NCBI GenBank assembly: GCA_028709185.1
Contig: JAQVXM010000005.1
Span: forward strand, 1 to 23,617
Reading direction: 5' to 3'
DNA from: Minisyncoccota bacterium
Lineage (GTDB): Bacteria; Patescibacteriota; Minisyncoccia; UBA6257; XYB1-36-10
DNA: 23,617 bases
In this document: positions 1 through 8,015 of the stretch, one piece after another
Layout of the letters: every line of letters begins with the position of its first letter
Position numbering within the stretch: the stretch's first letter is position 1
The notes under the pieces: generated by a model
The model's database searches: none
Told to the model about the DNA's origin: nothing
What the model saw: the letters and a program-made list of their open reading frames with translations, nothing else
Made by a program: the position numbers and the translations under genes

Positions 1-155
1 ATTTAGAGATTTCAGCTACGGAGTTTGAAACAGTTCAGAAAAAAGCCAATCAGGAAACATTGGTTAATCATCCTAATTTTAAGAATTTAAAACAACAGGT
101 TTTGCCGATGACGGTCGGAGCGCTTGGCAGAGTAAATCCGTTTCAGCCGTTTTAA
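1..155 (+). CDS. C-terminal fragment of an unidentified gene, probably of the pilus locus
   Basis: An open frame runs from position 3 to a TAA at 153-155, giving about 50 residues of a C-terminus whose start lies outside the window. It ends in a Gly-Arg-Val-Asn-Pro-Phe-Gln-Pro-Phe tail. I recall similar endings (GRxNPFxPF) in small membrane proteins just upstream of pilB in Parcubacterial pilus loci, possibly PilO/GspM-like proteins, but this is memory and not shown by the fragment. It lies 67 nt before pilB on the same strand, so a pilus-assembly role is plausible by position. No domain can be assigned. Confidence 0.6.
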   Translation, partial: LEISATEFETVQKKANQETLVNHPNFKNLKQQVLPMTVGALGRVNPFQPF

Positions 156-222
156 GAGTTAGCGAGAGGCAGAGAATTGAGGGTTAAAAAAATTAATTCT
201 GCAAACGAAAGAAGAAGCAATC

Positions 223-1959
223 ATGGAAAACAGCGTATTTTTGGGAAAATTAGTTGAAAAAGGGATTATTAATTCTGCGGTTTACGAAAAGCTTTTCAAG
301 GAGCTTAATTTTAGCAATAAACCAGCGGATGAGATTATTTATGAAAGAAGGTTGGCTGATAGTTATAAAATGGCGGAACTTAAGGGGGAGCTTTTGGGAG
401 TTCCTTTTAGAAAAGTATCCGCGCAAGAAATAGGGGAAGATATAATGAGTTTTATTCCAGAAGAAACAGTTTCTAATTATAAAGTGATTCCGATTTCAAA
501 GAGCGGAGATATGCTTACAGTTGGAATGGTTTATCCGGATGATCCAAGAGCGCAAGACGCTTTGCGTTTCGTGGCAAAAAAATTTTCAACGAGTCTAGGG
601 GTTTATGTGATTTCATTAAAAGACTTTGATGAAATTTCTAAAAAATATTCTCCATATAAGAGCGAAGTCGAGGCGGCGGTAAAATTAGTAGGGCAAAAAT
701 ATGGAACTGAAGCGAGGTCGTCTTCTCAGAGAGTGGTAAGACTTGATGAGGGAGCGGCTGTTTCAGAAGAAGCGCCGATAATAAAGATTGTTTCTTCAAC
801 TTTACAAGAAGCGGTCGATTTAAAGGCTTCGGATATTCACATAGAACCACAACGGACACGACTTAGAATAAGATTTCGAATTGACGGAGATTTGCAAGAG
901 GTGGCGTCTTTTCCTTCAACTCTTCAGCAACCAATAGTGGCGAGAGTAAAAGTTTTATCAGAATTGAAACTTGACGAAAATAGAATTCCTCAAGACGGAA
1001 GATTTAGAACGGTTGTTTCCGGCAGAGATATAGATTTTCGCGTAGCGACTTTTCCGACACCAGCGGGAGAGAAGGTAGTTTTAAGAATTTTAGATCCGAC
1101 TATAGGATTAAAAGGATTAGAACAATTAGGATTGAGCGAACATAATAGAAAGATAATAAATATTGGAATAGAAAAGCCGTTTGGAATGGTTATCGTATCA
1201 GGTCCGACCGGAAGCGGAAAAACGACGACGCTTTACAGTATTTTGCAAATTTTAAATAAAGACAGCGCGAATATTGTGAGCTTGGAAGATCCGGTGGAAT
1301 ATTATATTGAAGGATTAAACCAGTCTCAAGTCAGACCGGAAATCGGTTATACTTTTTCAGCCGGACTTAGACAAATTTTAAGGCAAGATCCGGATGTAAT
1401 AATGGTAGGCGAAATAAGAGATAGCGAAACAGCGGAACTTGCCGTGCATGCCGCTTTAACCGGACATGTAGTGCTTTCGACAATTCATACCAATAATGCA
1501 GTTTCGGTGATTCCGAGATTGCTTGATATGAAGGTGCAAAAGTTTTTGTTGCCTTCGGCAATGAATTTAATGGCTTCGCAAAGATTGGTTGGCAGACTTT
1601 GTCCGGATTGTAAAAAAGCCGTAAAAGTGTCAGCAGAAATTGGAAAAGAAATAGAAAAAGTTATAGCAAATTTACCTAAAGAAGAAAGAGAAAAAATAAA
1701 GACGCCGTATCAGGTTTATAAAGCCGAAGGATGTTCAAAATGCAAGAATAAAGGAACGGTCGGACGAGTGGCTCTTTTTGAAATTTTTGAAATGACCAAA
1801 GAATTGGCAGAAATACTTTCTTTACCGAATTATTCAGGAACGGAAATTTTAAAAGAAGCAAACAGGCAAGGAATGTTAACTTTAAGACAAGACGGGGTTT
1901 TAAAAGCTTTAGACGGAGAGGTGATGATCGAGGAAGTTTTAAGAGAAACAGCGGAGTGA
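223..1959 (+). CDS. pilB: Type IV pilus assembly (extension) ATPase PilB/GspE family
   Basis: 578-residue hexameric secretion ATPase expected to power pilin polymerisation at the inner face of the membrane. The N-terminal part (about 1-150) resembles the GspE/PilB N-terminal domain. The catalytic core has Walker A GPTGSGKT at 327-334, an Asp box (SLEDPVEY), a Walker B region DPDVIMVGEIRD at 389-400, and a His box (STIHTNN). A zinc-binding pair is present: CPDC (C460, C463) and CSKC (C504, C507). This tetra-Cys site marks PilB/GspE and is absent from PilT, which separates the two ATPases here. Length is normal for the family. The start at 223 follows a purine-rich stretch but has no clear Shine-Dalgarno and no -10 that I can see. 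The stop is TGA. First complete gene of the pilus cluster, followed 62 nt later by pilT. Confidence 0.95.
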   Translation: MENSVFLGKLVEKGIINSAVYEKLFKELNFSNKPADEIIYERRLADSYKMAELKGELLGVPFRKVSAQEIGEDIMSFIPEETVSNYKVIPISKSGDMLTVGMVYPDDPRAQDALRFVAKKFSTSLGVYVISLKDFDEISKKYSPYKSEVEAAVKLVGQKYGTEARSSSQRVVRLDEGAAVSEEAPIIKIVSSTLQEAVDLKASDIHIEPQRTRLRIRFRIDGDLQEVASFPSTLQQPIVARVKVLSELKLDENRIPQDGRFRTVVSGRDIDFRVATFPTPAGEKVVLRILDPTIGLKGLEQLGLSEHNRKIINIGIEKPFGMVIVSGPTGSGKTTTLYSILQILNKDSANIVSLEDPVEYYIEGLNQSQVRPEIGYTFSAGLRQILRQDPDVIMVGEIRDSETAELAVHAALTGHVVLSTIHTNNAVSVIPRLLDMKVQKFLLPSAMNLMASQRLVGRLCPDCKKAVKVSAEIGKEIEKVIANLPKEEREKIKTPYQVYKAEGCSKCKNKGTVGRVALFEIFEMTKELAEILSLPNYSGTEILKEANRQGMLTLRQDGVLKALDGEVMIEEVLRETAE

Positions 1960-2003
1960 TAAAAAAGAAAAATTTAGTTTTAATAAATTTTTTCAGGTAA
2001 ATG

Positions 2004-2012
2004 TGTTATGAT
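2004..2012 (+). promoter_or_regulatory. Extended -10 promoter for pilT
   Basis: TG at 2004-2005, one base, then TATGAT at 2007-2012. This matches an extended -10 (TGnTATAAT, one mismatch). No convincing -35 is seen at 16-18 nt. The box ends 9 nt before the pilT ATG, so transcription would begin about 0-3 nt before the start codon. Confidence 0.5.
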
Positions 2013-2021
2013 TAAAAAAAT

Positions 2022-3092
2022 ATGGATTATAAAATAAAATTAAACGAACTTTTATTAACTTGCGCGAGACAAGGAGCTTCTGATTTACATATTGCAGTCG
2101 GAAGAAAGCCAATTTTGCGGGTAGATGGATTTTTGCTTCCTTTAGAAAAAGAAGAGGTAATAACACCGGAAGTTGCGGAAGGATTGGTGCTGGCGATGCT
2201 TTCCGAAAAACAAAAAGAAACTTTTTTAAAAGACAGACAAATCGATCTTTCTCTTCCTTTTGAAGATAAGGCAAGATTTAGAGTAAATGTTTATTTTCAA
2301 CGCGGATATATGTCAGCAGCTTTAAGGCTTATTCCGGCACAAGCGAAAACTGTTGAAGATTTGGGACTGCCGTCAATATTTCATGATTTCGCGAAAGCAA
2401 GACAAGGGTTTATTTTAGTGGTGGGTCCGGCGGGACAAGGAAAATCGACAACACTGGCGGCGCTTTTAGATGAAATAAATCATACAAGAACGGAGCATAT
2501 AGTTTCAGTGGAAGATCCAGTGGAATATTTATTTGTTCAAGATAAAAGCATTGTTTCTCAGAGAGAGATAGGAACTGACGCGGCAAGTTTTCATGACGGA
2601 CTGCGATCGGTTTTAAGACAAGATCCAGACGTTATAATGATAGGAGAAATGAGAGACAGAGAGTCAATCGGAATGGCGATGACGGCGGCGGAAACCGGAC
2701 ATTTGGTTTTTTCAACTTTACACACTAATTCAGCTTCGCAGACAGTTGATAGAATAATAGATTCTTTTCCAGCAGATCAGCAATCGCAAGTGACGAGTCA
2801 GTTGGCATCGACATTACTTGCTATAGTTTCTCAGAGATTAATTCCGAGAGTGGATGGAGGAAGAGTGCCGGCGACGGAAATTATGATAGTTAATCCGGCG
2901 ATCAGAAATTTAATAAGAGAAAAGAAGATTTTTCAGATTGATTTAGTAATTGAAACAAGCGTGCAGGAAGGGATGATGACTTTAAACAGAGCGTTAGCCG
3001 ATTTAGTGATGAAAAAAGAAATTTCTCTGGAAAATGCAGAAGCTCATTCTCTAAATCCATCAGAGCTTAGAATACTTCTTGAAAGAACTTAA
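2022..3092 (+). CDS. pilT: Type IV pilus retraction ATPase PilT
   Basis: 356-residue ATPase of the PilT family, expected to depolymerise the pilus for retraction (twitching, DNA uptake). The N-terminus carries the SDLHIAVG motif of the PAS-like PilT N-domain. Walker A is GPAGQGKS at 135-142; it fits GxxGxGK[ST] although most PilTs read GPTGSGKS. The Asp box is SVEDPVEY, Walker B is DPDVIMIGEMRD at 201-212, and the His box is STLHTNS. The C-terminus has the AIRNLIRE motif typical of PilT (the 'AIRNLIRE' helix needed for retraction), and there is no zinc tetra-Cys site. Its own extended -10 lies just upstream. No Shine-Dalgarno is visible. Confidence 0.94.
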   Translation: MDYKIKLNELLLTCARQGASDLHIAVGRKPILRVDGFLLPLEKEEVITPEVAEGLVLAMLSEKQKETFLKDRQIDLSLPFEDKARFRVNVYFQRGYMSAALRLIPAQAKTVEDLGLPSIFHDFAKARQGFILVVGPAGQGKSTTLAALLDEINHTRTEHIVSVEDPVEYLFVQDKSIVSQREIGTDAASFHDGLRSVLRQDPDVIMIGEMRDRESIGMAMTAAETGHLVFSTLHTNSASQTVDRIIDSFPADQQSQVTSQLASTLLAIVSQRLIPRVDGGRVPATEIMIVNPAIRNLIREKKIFQIDLVIETSVQEGMMTLNRALADLVMKKEISLENAEAHSLNPSELRILLERT

Positions 3093-3182
3093 AAAATGCG
3101 GGTTTAACTCCGATAATGAATTGTTAATATTAAATAAAAAAGATAATTTTTTAATCGAAAATAACTGGTTAAAAAAATAAAA

Positions 3183-4388
3183 ATGAAATTCAAGTATAGC
3201 GCAAGAAATCAACAAGGAGAATTGCAAGTAGGAGCAGTGGAAGCAGCCAGCAGAGAAGCGGCTATTTCTATTTTAAACGGACATGAACTTTTTGTTTTAA
3301 GCGTGGAATCAGCAGAAAAGAAAACTTTTGCCGATGCGCTAGCCAATTTTTTTAATAAAGTAAAATCGAGAGATTTAGTTATTTTTTCGAGGCAACTTTC
3401 AACGCTTCTCGAGGCAAAAATTCCAATCGGAGACAGTTTAAAAAACTTATACAGACAGACAGATAATAAATTGTTAAAAGAGGTTATTTTTGATTTGTCG
3501 GCCGATATAAGTTCCGGTGTTCCTTTTTCTCAAGCTCTCTCAAGACACGAAAATGTTTTTTCTGATTTTTTTGTGAATATGATAAGAGCGGCGGAAGTGA
3601 CAGGGAGGGTAGATGAGGCAATGGGATTTATGGCTGATTATTTAGAAAAAGAAGAAACACTTACCGGAAAAGTAAGAAGCGCTTTGATTTATCCGGCATT
3701 TGTTATAGGTCTTTTTGTGGTGGTGGTGATGGTGATGGTGGTTTATGTTTTTCCGCAGTTAAAACCGATATTTACAGAAACGGGAGTATCAATGCCTATT
3801 TATACAAGAATTATTCTTGGAGCAGGAGATTTTATTTTGTCATGGTGGTGGGCGATGATTGCTCTAATCGTGATGGTGGGAGTGGTGCTTCTTGATTATT
3901 TCAGAACAGACGAAGGAAGATCACTTTTAAATGATTTAGAATTAAGAATACCGGTTATTGGAGACTTGTTTACGAAGATTTATATTACAAGATTTTCTCA
4001 GTCGGCAGCTGTTTTAATAAAAGGAGGAGTTTCGGTAGTGCAAGCAGTCAGAATAACAGGCAGAACGATCGGAAATTTTATTTATGAAGATGAATTAGAA
4101 GAAATAGCGGAAAAAATAAAAGAGGGAGAACTAATGTCGAGAGCTTTAGAGGAAGCGGAACATTTTCCACTTTTAGTTTCTAATTTAGTGGCAATAGGAG
4201 AAACAACAGGAAGAGTGGATCAGCTTTTAGAAAAAGTAGCGGACTTTTACACAAGACAGATAGACGAAAAGGTTTCTAATCTGGTAGAATTAATACAACC
4301 GGCATTGATGGTTTTTATAGCGGTTTTCGTCGGATTCTTGTTTGCTTCCATACTTTTACCGATTTATAATTTAGCGCAAGCGTTCTAA
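3183..4388 (+). CDS. pilC: Type IV pilus inner-membrane platform protein PilC/GspF
   Basis: 401-residue polytopic protein of the GspF/PilC family, the membrane platform on which PilB and PilT act. Two cytoplasmic GspF domains are visible: one following the N-terminal MKFKYSARN start (SRQLSTLLEAKIPIGDSL) and one after the central hydrophobic segments (TRFSQSAAVLIKGGVSVVQA). Membrane segments are at about 165-195, 215-237 and 370-395; the last ends in the family-typical LLPIYNLAQAF. Full family length. It lies 90 nt after pilT; that gap is AT-rich with no hairpin or promoter I can support. The start codon is preceded by an A-rich run and no Shine-Dalgarno. Confidence 0.94.
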   Translation: MKFKYSARNQQGELQVGAVEAASREAAISILNGHELFVLSVESAEKKTFADALANFFNKVKSRDLVIFSRQLSTLLEAKIPIGDSLKNLYRQTDNKLLKEVIFDLSADISSGVPFSQALSRHENVFSDFFVNMIRAAEVTGRVDEAMGFMADYLEKEETLTGKVRSALIYPAFVIGLFVVVVMVMVVYVFPQLKPIFTETGVSMPIYTRIILGAGDFILSWWWAMIALIVMVGVVLLDYFRTDEGRSLLNDLELRIPVIGDLFTKIYITRFSQSAAVLIKGGVSVVQAVRITGRTIGNFIYEDELEEIAEKIKEGELMSRALEEAEHFPLLVSNLVAIGETTGRVDQLLEKVADFYTRQIDEKVSNLVELIQPALMVFIAVFVGFLFASILLPIYNLAQAF

Positions 4389-4413
4389 ATATAAATAAGT
4401 TTATTTTTAAGAT

Positions 4414-4419
4414 TAAAAT
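4414..4419 (+). promoter_or_regulatory. Possible -10 for the major-pilin gene
   Basis: TAAAAT (one mismatch to TATAAT) ends 8 nt before the ATG at 4428. There is no recognisable -35, and the surroundings are extremely AT-rich, so this could be chance. It is listed because the spacing equals that of other candidate boxes in this window. Confidence 0.3.
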
Positions 4420-4427
4420 TTAAAAAA

Positions 4428-4862
4428 ATGAAAAATTCAAAGAGCTTGCTTCATAAATTATTTTTAAAAAGAGAAGGTTTTACGTTAATTGAAATGTTGG
4501 TCGTGATCGGTATTATAGGAATTTTAGCGTCTTTAATTTTAGTTGGATTAGGAGGAGCAAGGAGAGCGGGGGCAGACGCGAAAAAAGTTGCCAATTTAAA
4601 TCAAATTAGAAATTCTTTAGAACTTTATTATTTGAAAAACGGATCTTATCCGGCTGATCCAGCGGGTAATTTAGTAACCGGCATTGTAGGTTTAGATAAA
4701 GGAAAATTAACTATAGACGCAACTTATTTTTATAAGAAAGACGGAACGGGTTATTTAATAGGAACAACTTTAGCGGAGGGGAGTTCGGAAGGTTACAATG
4801 TTGGAACAATAGGAGCTAATGACTGTGCTAGTCAAACGTTTTATTGTTTAGCTTCGGAATAG
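4428..4862 (+). CDS. Type IV pilin / GspG-like prepilin, probable major pilin
   Basis: 144 residues. A short basic leader ends in G17 and is followed by F18-TLIE, with Glu22 at mature position +5, the class III signal recognised by prepilin peptidase. The hydrophobic helix runs from about 18 to 40, and the next segment (DAKKVANLNQIRNSLELYYLKNGSYP) is the classic PilA/GspG N-terminal continuation. Two Cys near the C-terminus (C-x6-C, about residues 135-142) could form the pilin disulfide loop. It sits between the platform gene pilC and the peptidase gene pilD. It is the best candidate for the major subunit because it is the most canonical of the five pilin-like genes; whether it truly is the main subunit cannot be told from sequence. 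Confidence 0.88.
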   Translation: MKNSKSLLHKLFLKREGFTLIEMLVVIGIIGILASLILVGLGGARRAGADAKKVANLNQIRNSLELYYLKNGSYPADPAGNLVTGIVGLDKGKLTIDATYFYKKDGTGYLIGTTLAEGSSEGYNVGTIGANDCASQTFYCLASE

Positions 4863-4873
4863 TTAATTAAAAC

Positions 4874-5767
4874 ATGGAAGGAATTTATATTTTTTTATTT
4901 TTGCTCGGGCTTATAGCGGGGAGTTTTTTGAATGTAGTTTCTCTTCGATATAAACCCGAATTTTATTTGTTTCAAAATACGGGAGGGAGATCAAAATGTC
5001 CGCATTGCGGAAAAAAAATAGACTGGTTAGAACTTTTTCCGGTTTTAAGTTTCGTCTTTCTTCTTGGAAAATGCAGGAAGTGCGGAAAAAGAATAAGTTG
5101 GCAGTATCCACTAGTAGAAATTTTAACCGGAATAGTTACAGCCGGAGTTCCGTTTGTTCTTAATAAAATGTATTTTGCAAAGCAATTATTTTTAATTGGA
5201 GAACCAATTGGTTGGTTTTTAGCCTTATCTGTTTTTTTTATTTTGTCTTTTTATTTTTTAATTTTAGCGGCAATAATAGATTATCGTTTTAAGATAGTGC
5301 CAAATGAAATTAATCTAGCTTTGACTTTGTTAGGATTAGCGGTTGTGTTTGTATTAAATTATTTTGGAAAATTTGGCTTGGTGGAAGGTTCATTTTTAGG
5401 AGGATATTCTTCCATGTTCGGATTAAGAGAGTGGGGGGTGTTAATAAATCATCTTATCGCTATGGGTTTGTCTTTTTTTCTTTTTTTTATTATTTTCTTT
5501 TTTACTCAAGGCAAGGGAATGGGAATGGGTGATGTAAAATTAGCCGGAGCTTTAGGAATTTTATTTGGATGGCCGGATACACTTCTTTTAATTATTTTGG
5601 CTTTTATTATTGGCGCGGCAGTAGGAATAAAAATGATAGTGAAAAAAGAAGCAAAAAAAGGAACAATGATTCCTTTCAGCCCTTTTTTGGTTGTTTCATC
5701 TTTTCTGGTTTTCTTTTTTGGAGAAACAATATTATCTAATTATTTCAGTCTTTTTGGTCTTTTTTGA
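4874..5767 (+). CDS. pilD: Prepilin peptidase / N-methyltransferase PilD (GspO)
   Basis: 297-residue polytopic A24-family aspartic peptidase that cleaves the class III leader of prepilins and methylates the new N-terminus. The N-terminal GSFLNVV motif precedes a zinc-binding cytoplasmic domain with C42-x2-C45 and C67-x2-C70. The two catalytic aspartates are visible: D136 (IIDYRFKIVP) and D220 in GMGMGDVKL. About seven or eight hydrophobic segments follow the family pattern. It starts 11 nt after the pilin gene, so it is likely co-transcribed. The stop is TGA. The nearby prepilin genes are its expected substrates. Confidence 0.94.
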   Translation: MEGIYIFLFLLGLIAGSFLNVVSLRYKPEFYLFQNTGGRSKCPHCGKKIDWLELFPVLSFVFLLGKCRKCGKRISWQYPLVEILTGIVTAGVPFVLNKMYFAKQLFLIGEPIGWFLALSVFFILSFYFLILAAIIDYRFKIVPNEINLALTLLGLAVVFVLNYFGKFGLVEGSFLGGYSSMFGLREWGVLINHLIAMGLSFFLFFIIFFFTQGKGMGMGDVKLAGALGILFGWPDTLLLIILAFIIGAAVGIKMIVKKEAKKGTMIPFSPFLVVSSFLVFFFGETILSNYFSLFGLF

Positions 5768-5823
5768 TAAAATTTTTTTTAAACTATATTTTTTAAAGGC
5801 TTTTTTTGATTGATTTGTAGAGG

Positions 5824-5829
5824 TATAAT
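5824..5829 (+). promoter_or_regulatory. Consensus -10 box before the GspH-like gene
   Basis: A perfect TATAAT ends 6 nt before the GTG at 5836. No clear -35 is present at 16-18 nt (the region is T-rich). With a normal +1 position the mRNA would begin at or within 1-2 nt of the GTG, meaning a leaderless transcript. An ATG overlapping the box (5828) is followed by a stop after two codons, so it is not an alternative start. Confidence 0.55.
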
Positions 5830-5835
5830 GAAAGA

Positions 5836-6468
5836 GTGAAAAGAGAAAAATATCTTTGTAAAACAACGAGTAAATTTAAATACTTTCGTAATTTGTTTCA
5901 TAAATTTTCGTCTTTAAATCGGAATGGTTTTACGGTGGTTGAAATGCTTGTAGTGCTTGGAGTAACTGCGGTTTTGGCTTCGATATTCGTTTCACAGTCG
6001 GGACTTTTAAGAGATCAGGTAGTTCTTTTTAGAGAAGAGGCTCAAATTATACAGAGTTTATTTAAGGCAAAAACTTTCAGTATTCAAGTTTTAGAAGAAG
6101 AAGAGGGAGGAGGAAAATCAGGATGCGGTTACGGGGTTTATTTTGAAAATACAGGAGAAGAATTAAACGGTAAATATGCTATTTATTACAGAAAGAGAAA
6201 TATAGACGGAACCTGTCCTTTAGGAGGAGAAATAAGATATGACGGGACGACTAATATAATTGATAAAGGAATTTTTAATCTTGACTCGAAAGTTTTTATA
6301 AGAGGAGATAGTGCGGTTAATTTTGTTTTTATTCCTCCTTATCCGGAAATTTTTATTGATGGGGAATCGAATAAAGACGGAAAAGTATTTTTATGCTTAA
6401 AAATTAAAACTGATTTTTGTCGAATGATAGAAGTAAATAAAGTGGGACAAATAACGAGTAAAAAATAA
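5836..6468 (+). CDS. Minor prepilin, GspH/FimT-like
   Basis: 210 residues. A 31-residue basic leader ends in G31 and is followed by F32-TVVE with Glu36 at +5, then a hydrophobic helix to about 53. The following FREEAQIIQSLFKAKTFSIQ helix is typical of FimT/GspH pseudopilins. The globular domain is beta-rich and ends in RMIEVNKVGQI, also like GspH. It contains four Cys in the mature domain (SGCG, GTCP, FLCL, DFCR), enough for two disulfides in an extracytoplasmic protein. The GTG start is chosen because no ATG occurs upstream of the signal and a TATAAT box lies 6 nt before it. First of four consecutive minor-pilin genes. Confidence 0.8.
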   Translation: MKREKYLCKTTSKFKYFRNLFHKFSSLNRNGFTVVEMLVVLGVTAVLASIFVSQSGLLRDQVVLFREEAQIIQSLFKAKTFSIQVLEEEEGGGKSGCGYGVYFENTGEELNGKYAIYYRKRNIDGTCPLGGEIRYDGTTNIIDKGIFNLDSKVFIRGDSAVNFVFIPPYPEIFIDGESNKDGKVFLCLKIKTDFCRMIEVNKVGQITSKK

Positions 6469-6487
6469 GACGCAATAATAAGTTTTA

Positions 6488-6919
6488 ATGGATAAGAAAG
6501 AAAAAAAAAATAAAAGGGAAGGGCAAGCATTGATAGAAGCAATTGCGTCTATTGGAATTGTTGTTGTGGGAATTTTTGGAACGCTTGCTTTTTTGTCCAC
6601 TTCGATAGGATTAAACAGAATAGTTACCGGAGAGTATGCCGGAACATATCTTGCGGCGGCTTACATTGAAGGATATAAGAATTGTTTAGATACAGAAGGT
6701 TGGGGTAAACGGGTAGATTGTCTAGATTTAACCTTATCAAAAATCGGAGAGAAGGTTTCTTTAAATAAGACTGATTTTGCGATTTCTTACGATGATAGTT
6801 CTTGCGAGAGCAGTACGATTTCCGAATCAAGGGTTGATGTTTGCGCGACAGTGAAGTGGCAGGAAAAAGGCGACAATTTTTTTGTAAACACAGAGGATCA
6901 TTTTTATAATTGGAGATAA
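6488..6919 (+). CDS. Minor prepilin-like protein, PilV/GspI-like
   Basis: 143 residues. A charged leader ends in G12 and is followed by Q13-ALIE with Glu17 at +5, then a hydrophobic helix to about 35. The residue at +1 is Gln rather than Phe or Met, which is common in PilV/GspI-like proteins in Parcubacteria as far as I recall. The segment after the helix (TYLAAAYIEGYKN) resembles the 'A..LA.e.iE' pattern of PilV. Several Cys occur in the globular part. It lies 19 nt after the GspH-like gene, and its TAA overlaps the next gene's ATG (TAATG), indicating translational coupling. An AATAAT at 6474-6479, 8 nt before the ATG, could be a weak -10. Confidence 0.72.
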   Translation: MDKKEKKNKREGQALIEAIASIGIVVVGIFGTLAFLSTSIGLNRIVTGEYAGTYLAAAYIEGYKNCLDTEGWGKRVDCLDLTLSKIGEKVSLNKTDFAISYDDSSCESSTISESRVDVCATVKWQEKGDNFFVNTEDHFYNWR

Positions 6920-7542
6920 TGAAACAAGTTAAAGATTTAGAATTAAAGATTGAAAAAGTAAAGGATTCGCTTTGCGGATTTTTATCTTTTAACAAAAAAT
7001 CGACTCGAAGATTTGGTCGTTGCGGTTTTACAGTAGCAGAGCTTTTAATAGCGGTCGGACTTTTTACGACGATTATAACTATTGCCATAGGGGCTTATAT
7101 AAAAATGTTGCAACAACAAGGATTAATGACGGGACTTATGGCGGCCAATGATAATGTCAGTTTGGTGTTAGAACAGATAATGAGAGAGATCAGGACGGGA
7201 AAGGATTTTAATCCGGATTCGGGAAATAAATTGGAAAGTTTAAGTTTTATAAACGACAGAGGGTGTGAAGTAACATATTCCTTTTTTTCGAATAGTATAA
7301 AAAGAAGTCAGGTTGATAATATAATTTGCGAAGCAAGCGAAGGAATTTTAACTTCAGAAAACGTGAAGATAGGAGAATTCAGTTTTAATATAAATAAAAA
7401 ATCAGGAAACGGAGTTTTAGCAGGAACAGACTTTGAAGAAATAGAAATAGTCATAAAAGTTTCCAACGAAGAAGCGGCGGGAGTAGAAAAAGAAAATGAA
7501 ATAAGAACAAGAGTGAGCGCGAGAAAATATTTTGGCAATTAA
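6919..7542 (+). CDS. Minor prepilin-like protein, PilW/GspJ-like
   Basis: The ATG at 6919 gives 207 residues; a TTG at 6910 would add three. I prefer the ATG because it overlaps the previous stop (TAATG) and has GGAG just upstream. A 36-residue leader ends in RCG36 and is followed by F37-TVAE with Glu41 at +5, then a hydrophobic helix to about 60. The region NDNVSLVLEQIMREIRTGKDF matches the 'l...l..d.r.A' helix of PilW/GspJ. The C-terminal part is beta-rich and ends in RTRVSARKYFGN, like many Parcubacterial pseudopilins. Third in the minor-pilin series. Confidence 0.8.
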   Translation: MKQVKDLELKIEKVKDSLCGFLSFNKKSTRRFGRCGFTVAELLIAVGLFTTIITIAIGAYIKMLQQQGLMTGLMAANDNVSLVLEQIMREIRTGKDFNPDSGNKLESLSFINDRGCEVTYSFFSNSIKRSQVDNIICEASEGILTSENVKIGEFSFNINKKSGNGVLAGTDFEEIEIVIKVSNEEAAGVEKENEIRTRVSARKYFGN

Positions 7543-7556
7543 TTAGTTAATTACGA

Positions 7557-8012
7557 ATGACAAATTCTAACGATAAAATAATTTTTAAAAAAGAAGCTAA
7601 GGAAATAGGCGAGCTTATTTATAGTAAAAAAAGAGACGGGCAGGTGATGTTTTTGACAGTTGTAGTCCTTGGAGTGATTATAGCAAGCGTGACGGTGGTG
7701 GCGGGTCTTTTAATGAGTTATCAAATCAAGAGATCGGCTGATGTTTCACATTCTGCGCGAGCGGTGTTTGCGGCAGACGCAGGAGTGGAATGCATGCTTT
7801 TTGGAATGTTTTATGAAGGAAAAAATGGAACAGAAGCAAAAGCTTTTTGCGATGAAGAAGGTTTGGATTTTGAATTTAAAAACAAAGCTTCTTTTTCAAT
7901 AGAAATAAGCGAAGAGGAATCTCTTTCCGGAATAGGTTCCGGCATTCCGAGATATTTTAATTCTACAGGAAAATATGGAAGCGCTGTTCGGACGATAAGA
8001 ATAAACTTGTAA
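7557..8012 (+). CDS. Minor pilin-like protein, PilX/GspK-like, without Glu at +5
   Basis: 151 residues. A 28-residue leader ends in KRDG28 and is followed by Q29-VMFL; mature position +5 is Leu33, not Glu. A long hydrophobic helix spans about 29-52. The motif RAVFAADAGVECMLF fits the PilX N-terminal pattern (AA-x-AGVE). Lack of Glu5 is a known property of GspK, the tip pseudopilin that needs no alignment with a preceding subunit, which supports a tip role here. The protein is short for GspK, and its C-terminus ends in the beta strand VRTIRINL. It sits 14 nt after the PilW-like gene and 3 nt before ligA. Confidence 0.7.
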   Translation: MTNSNDKIIFKKEAKEIGELIYSKKRDGQVMFLTVVVLGVIIASVTVVAGLLMSYQIKRSADVSHSARAVFAADAGVECMLFGMFYEGKNGTEAKAFCDEEGLDFEFKNKASFSIEISEEESLSGIGSGIPRYFNSTGKYGSAVRTIRINL

Positions 8013-8015
8013 GAA

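Noticed and set aside
5828..5838. ATG at 5828 as start of the GspH-like gene
   Set aside because: It reads ATG AAA GAG TGA, so it stops after three codons and is out of frame with the prepilin; the GTG at 5836 is in frame.
6624..7088. 154-codon minus-strand frame across the PilV-like and PilW-like genes
   Set aside because: It spans two well-supported prepilin genes, is low-complexity and shows no motif; an antisense shadow.
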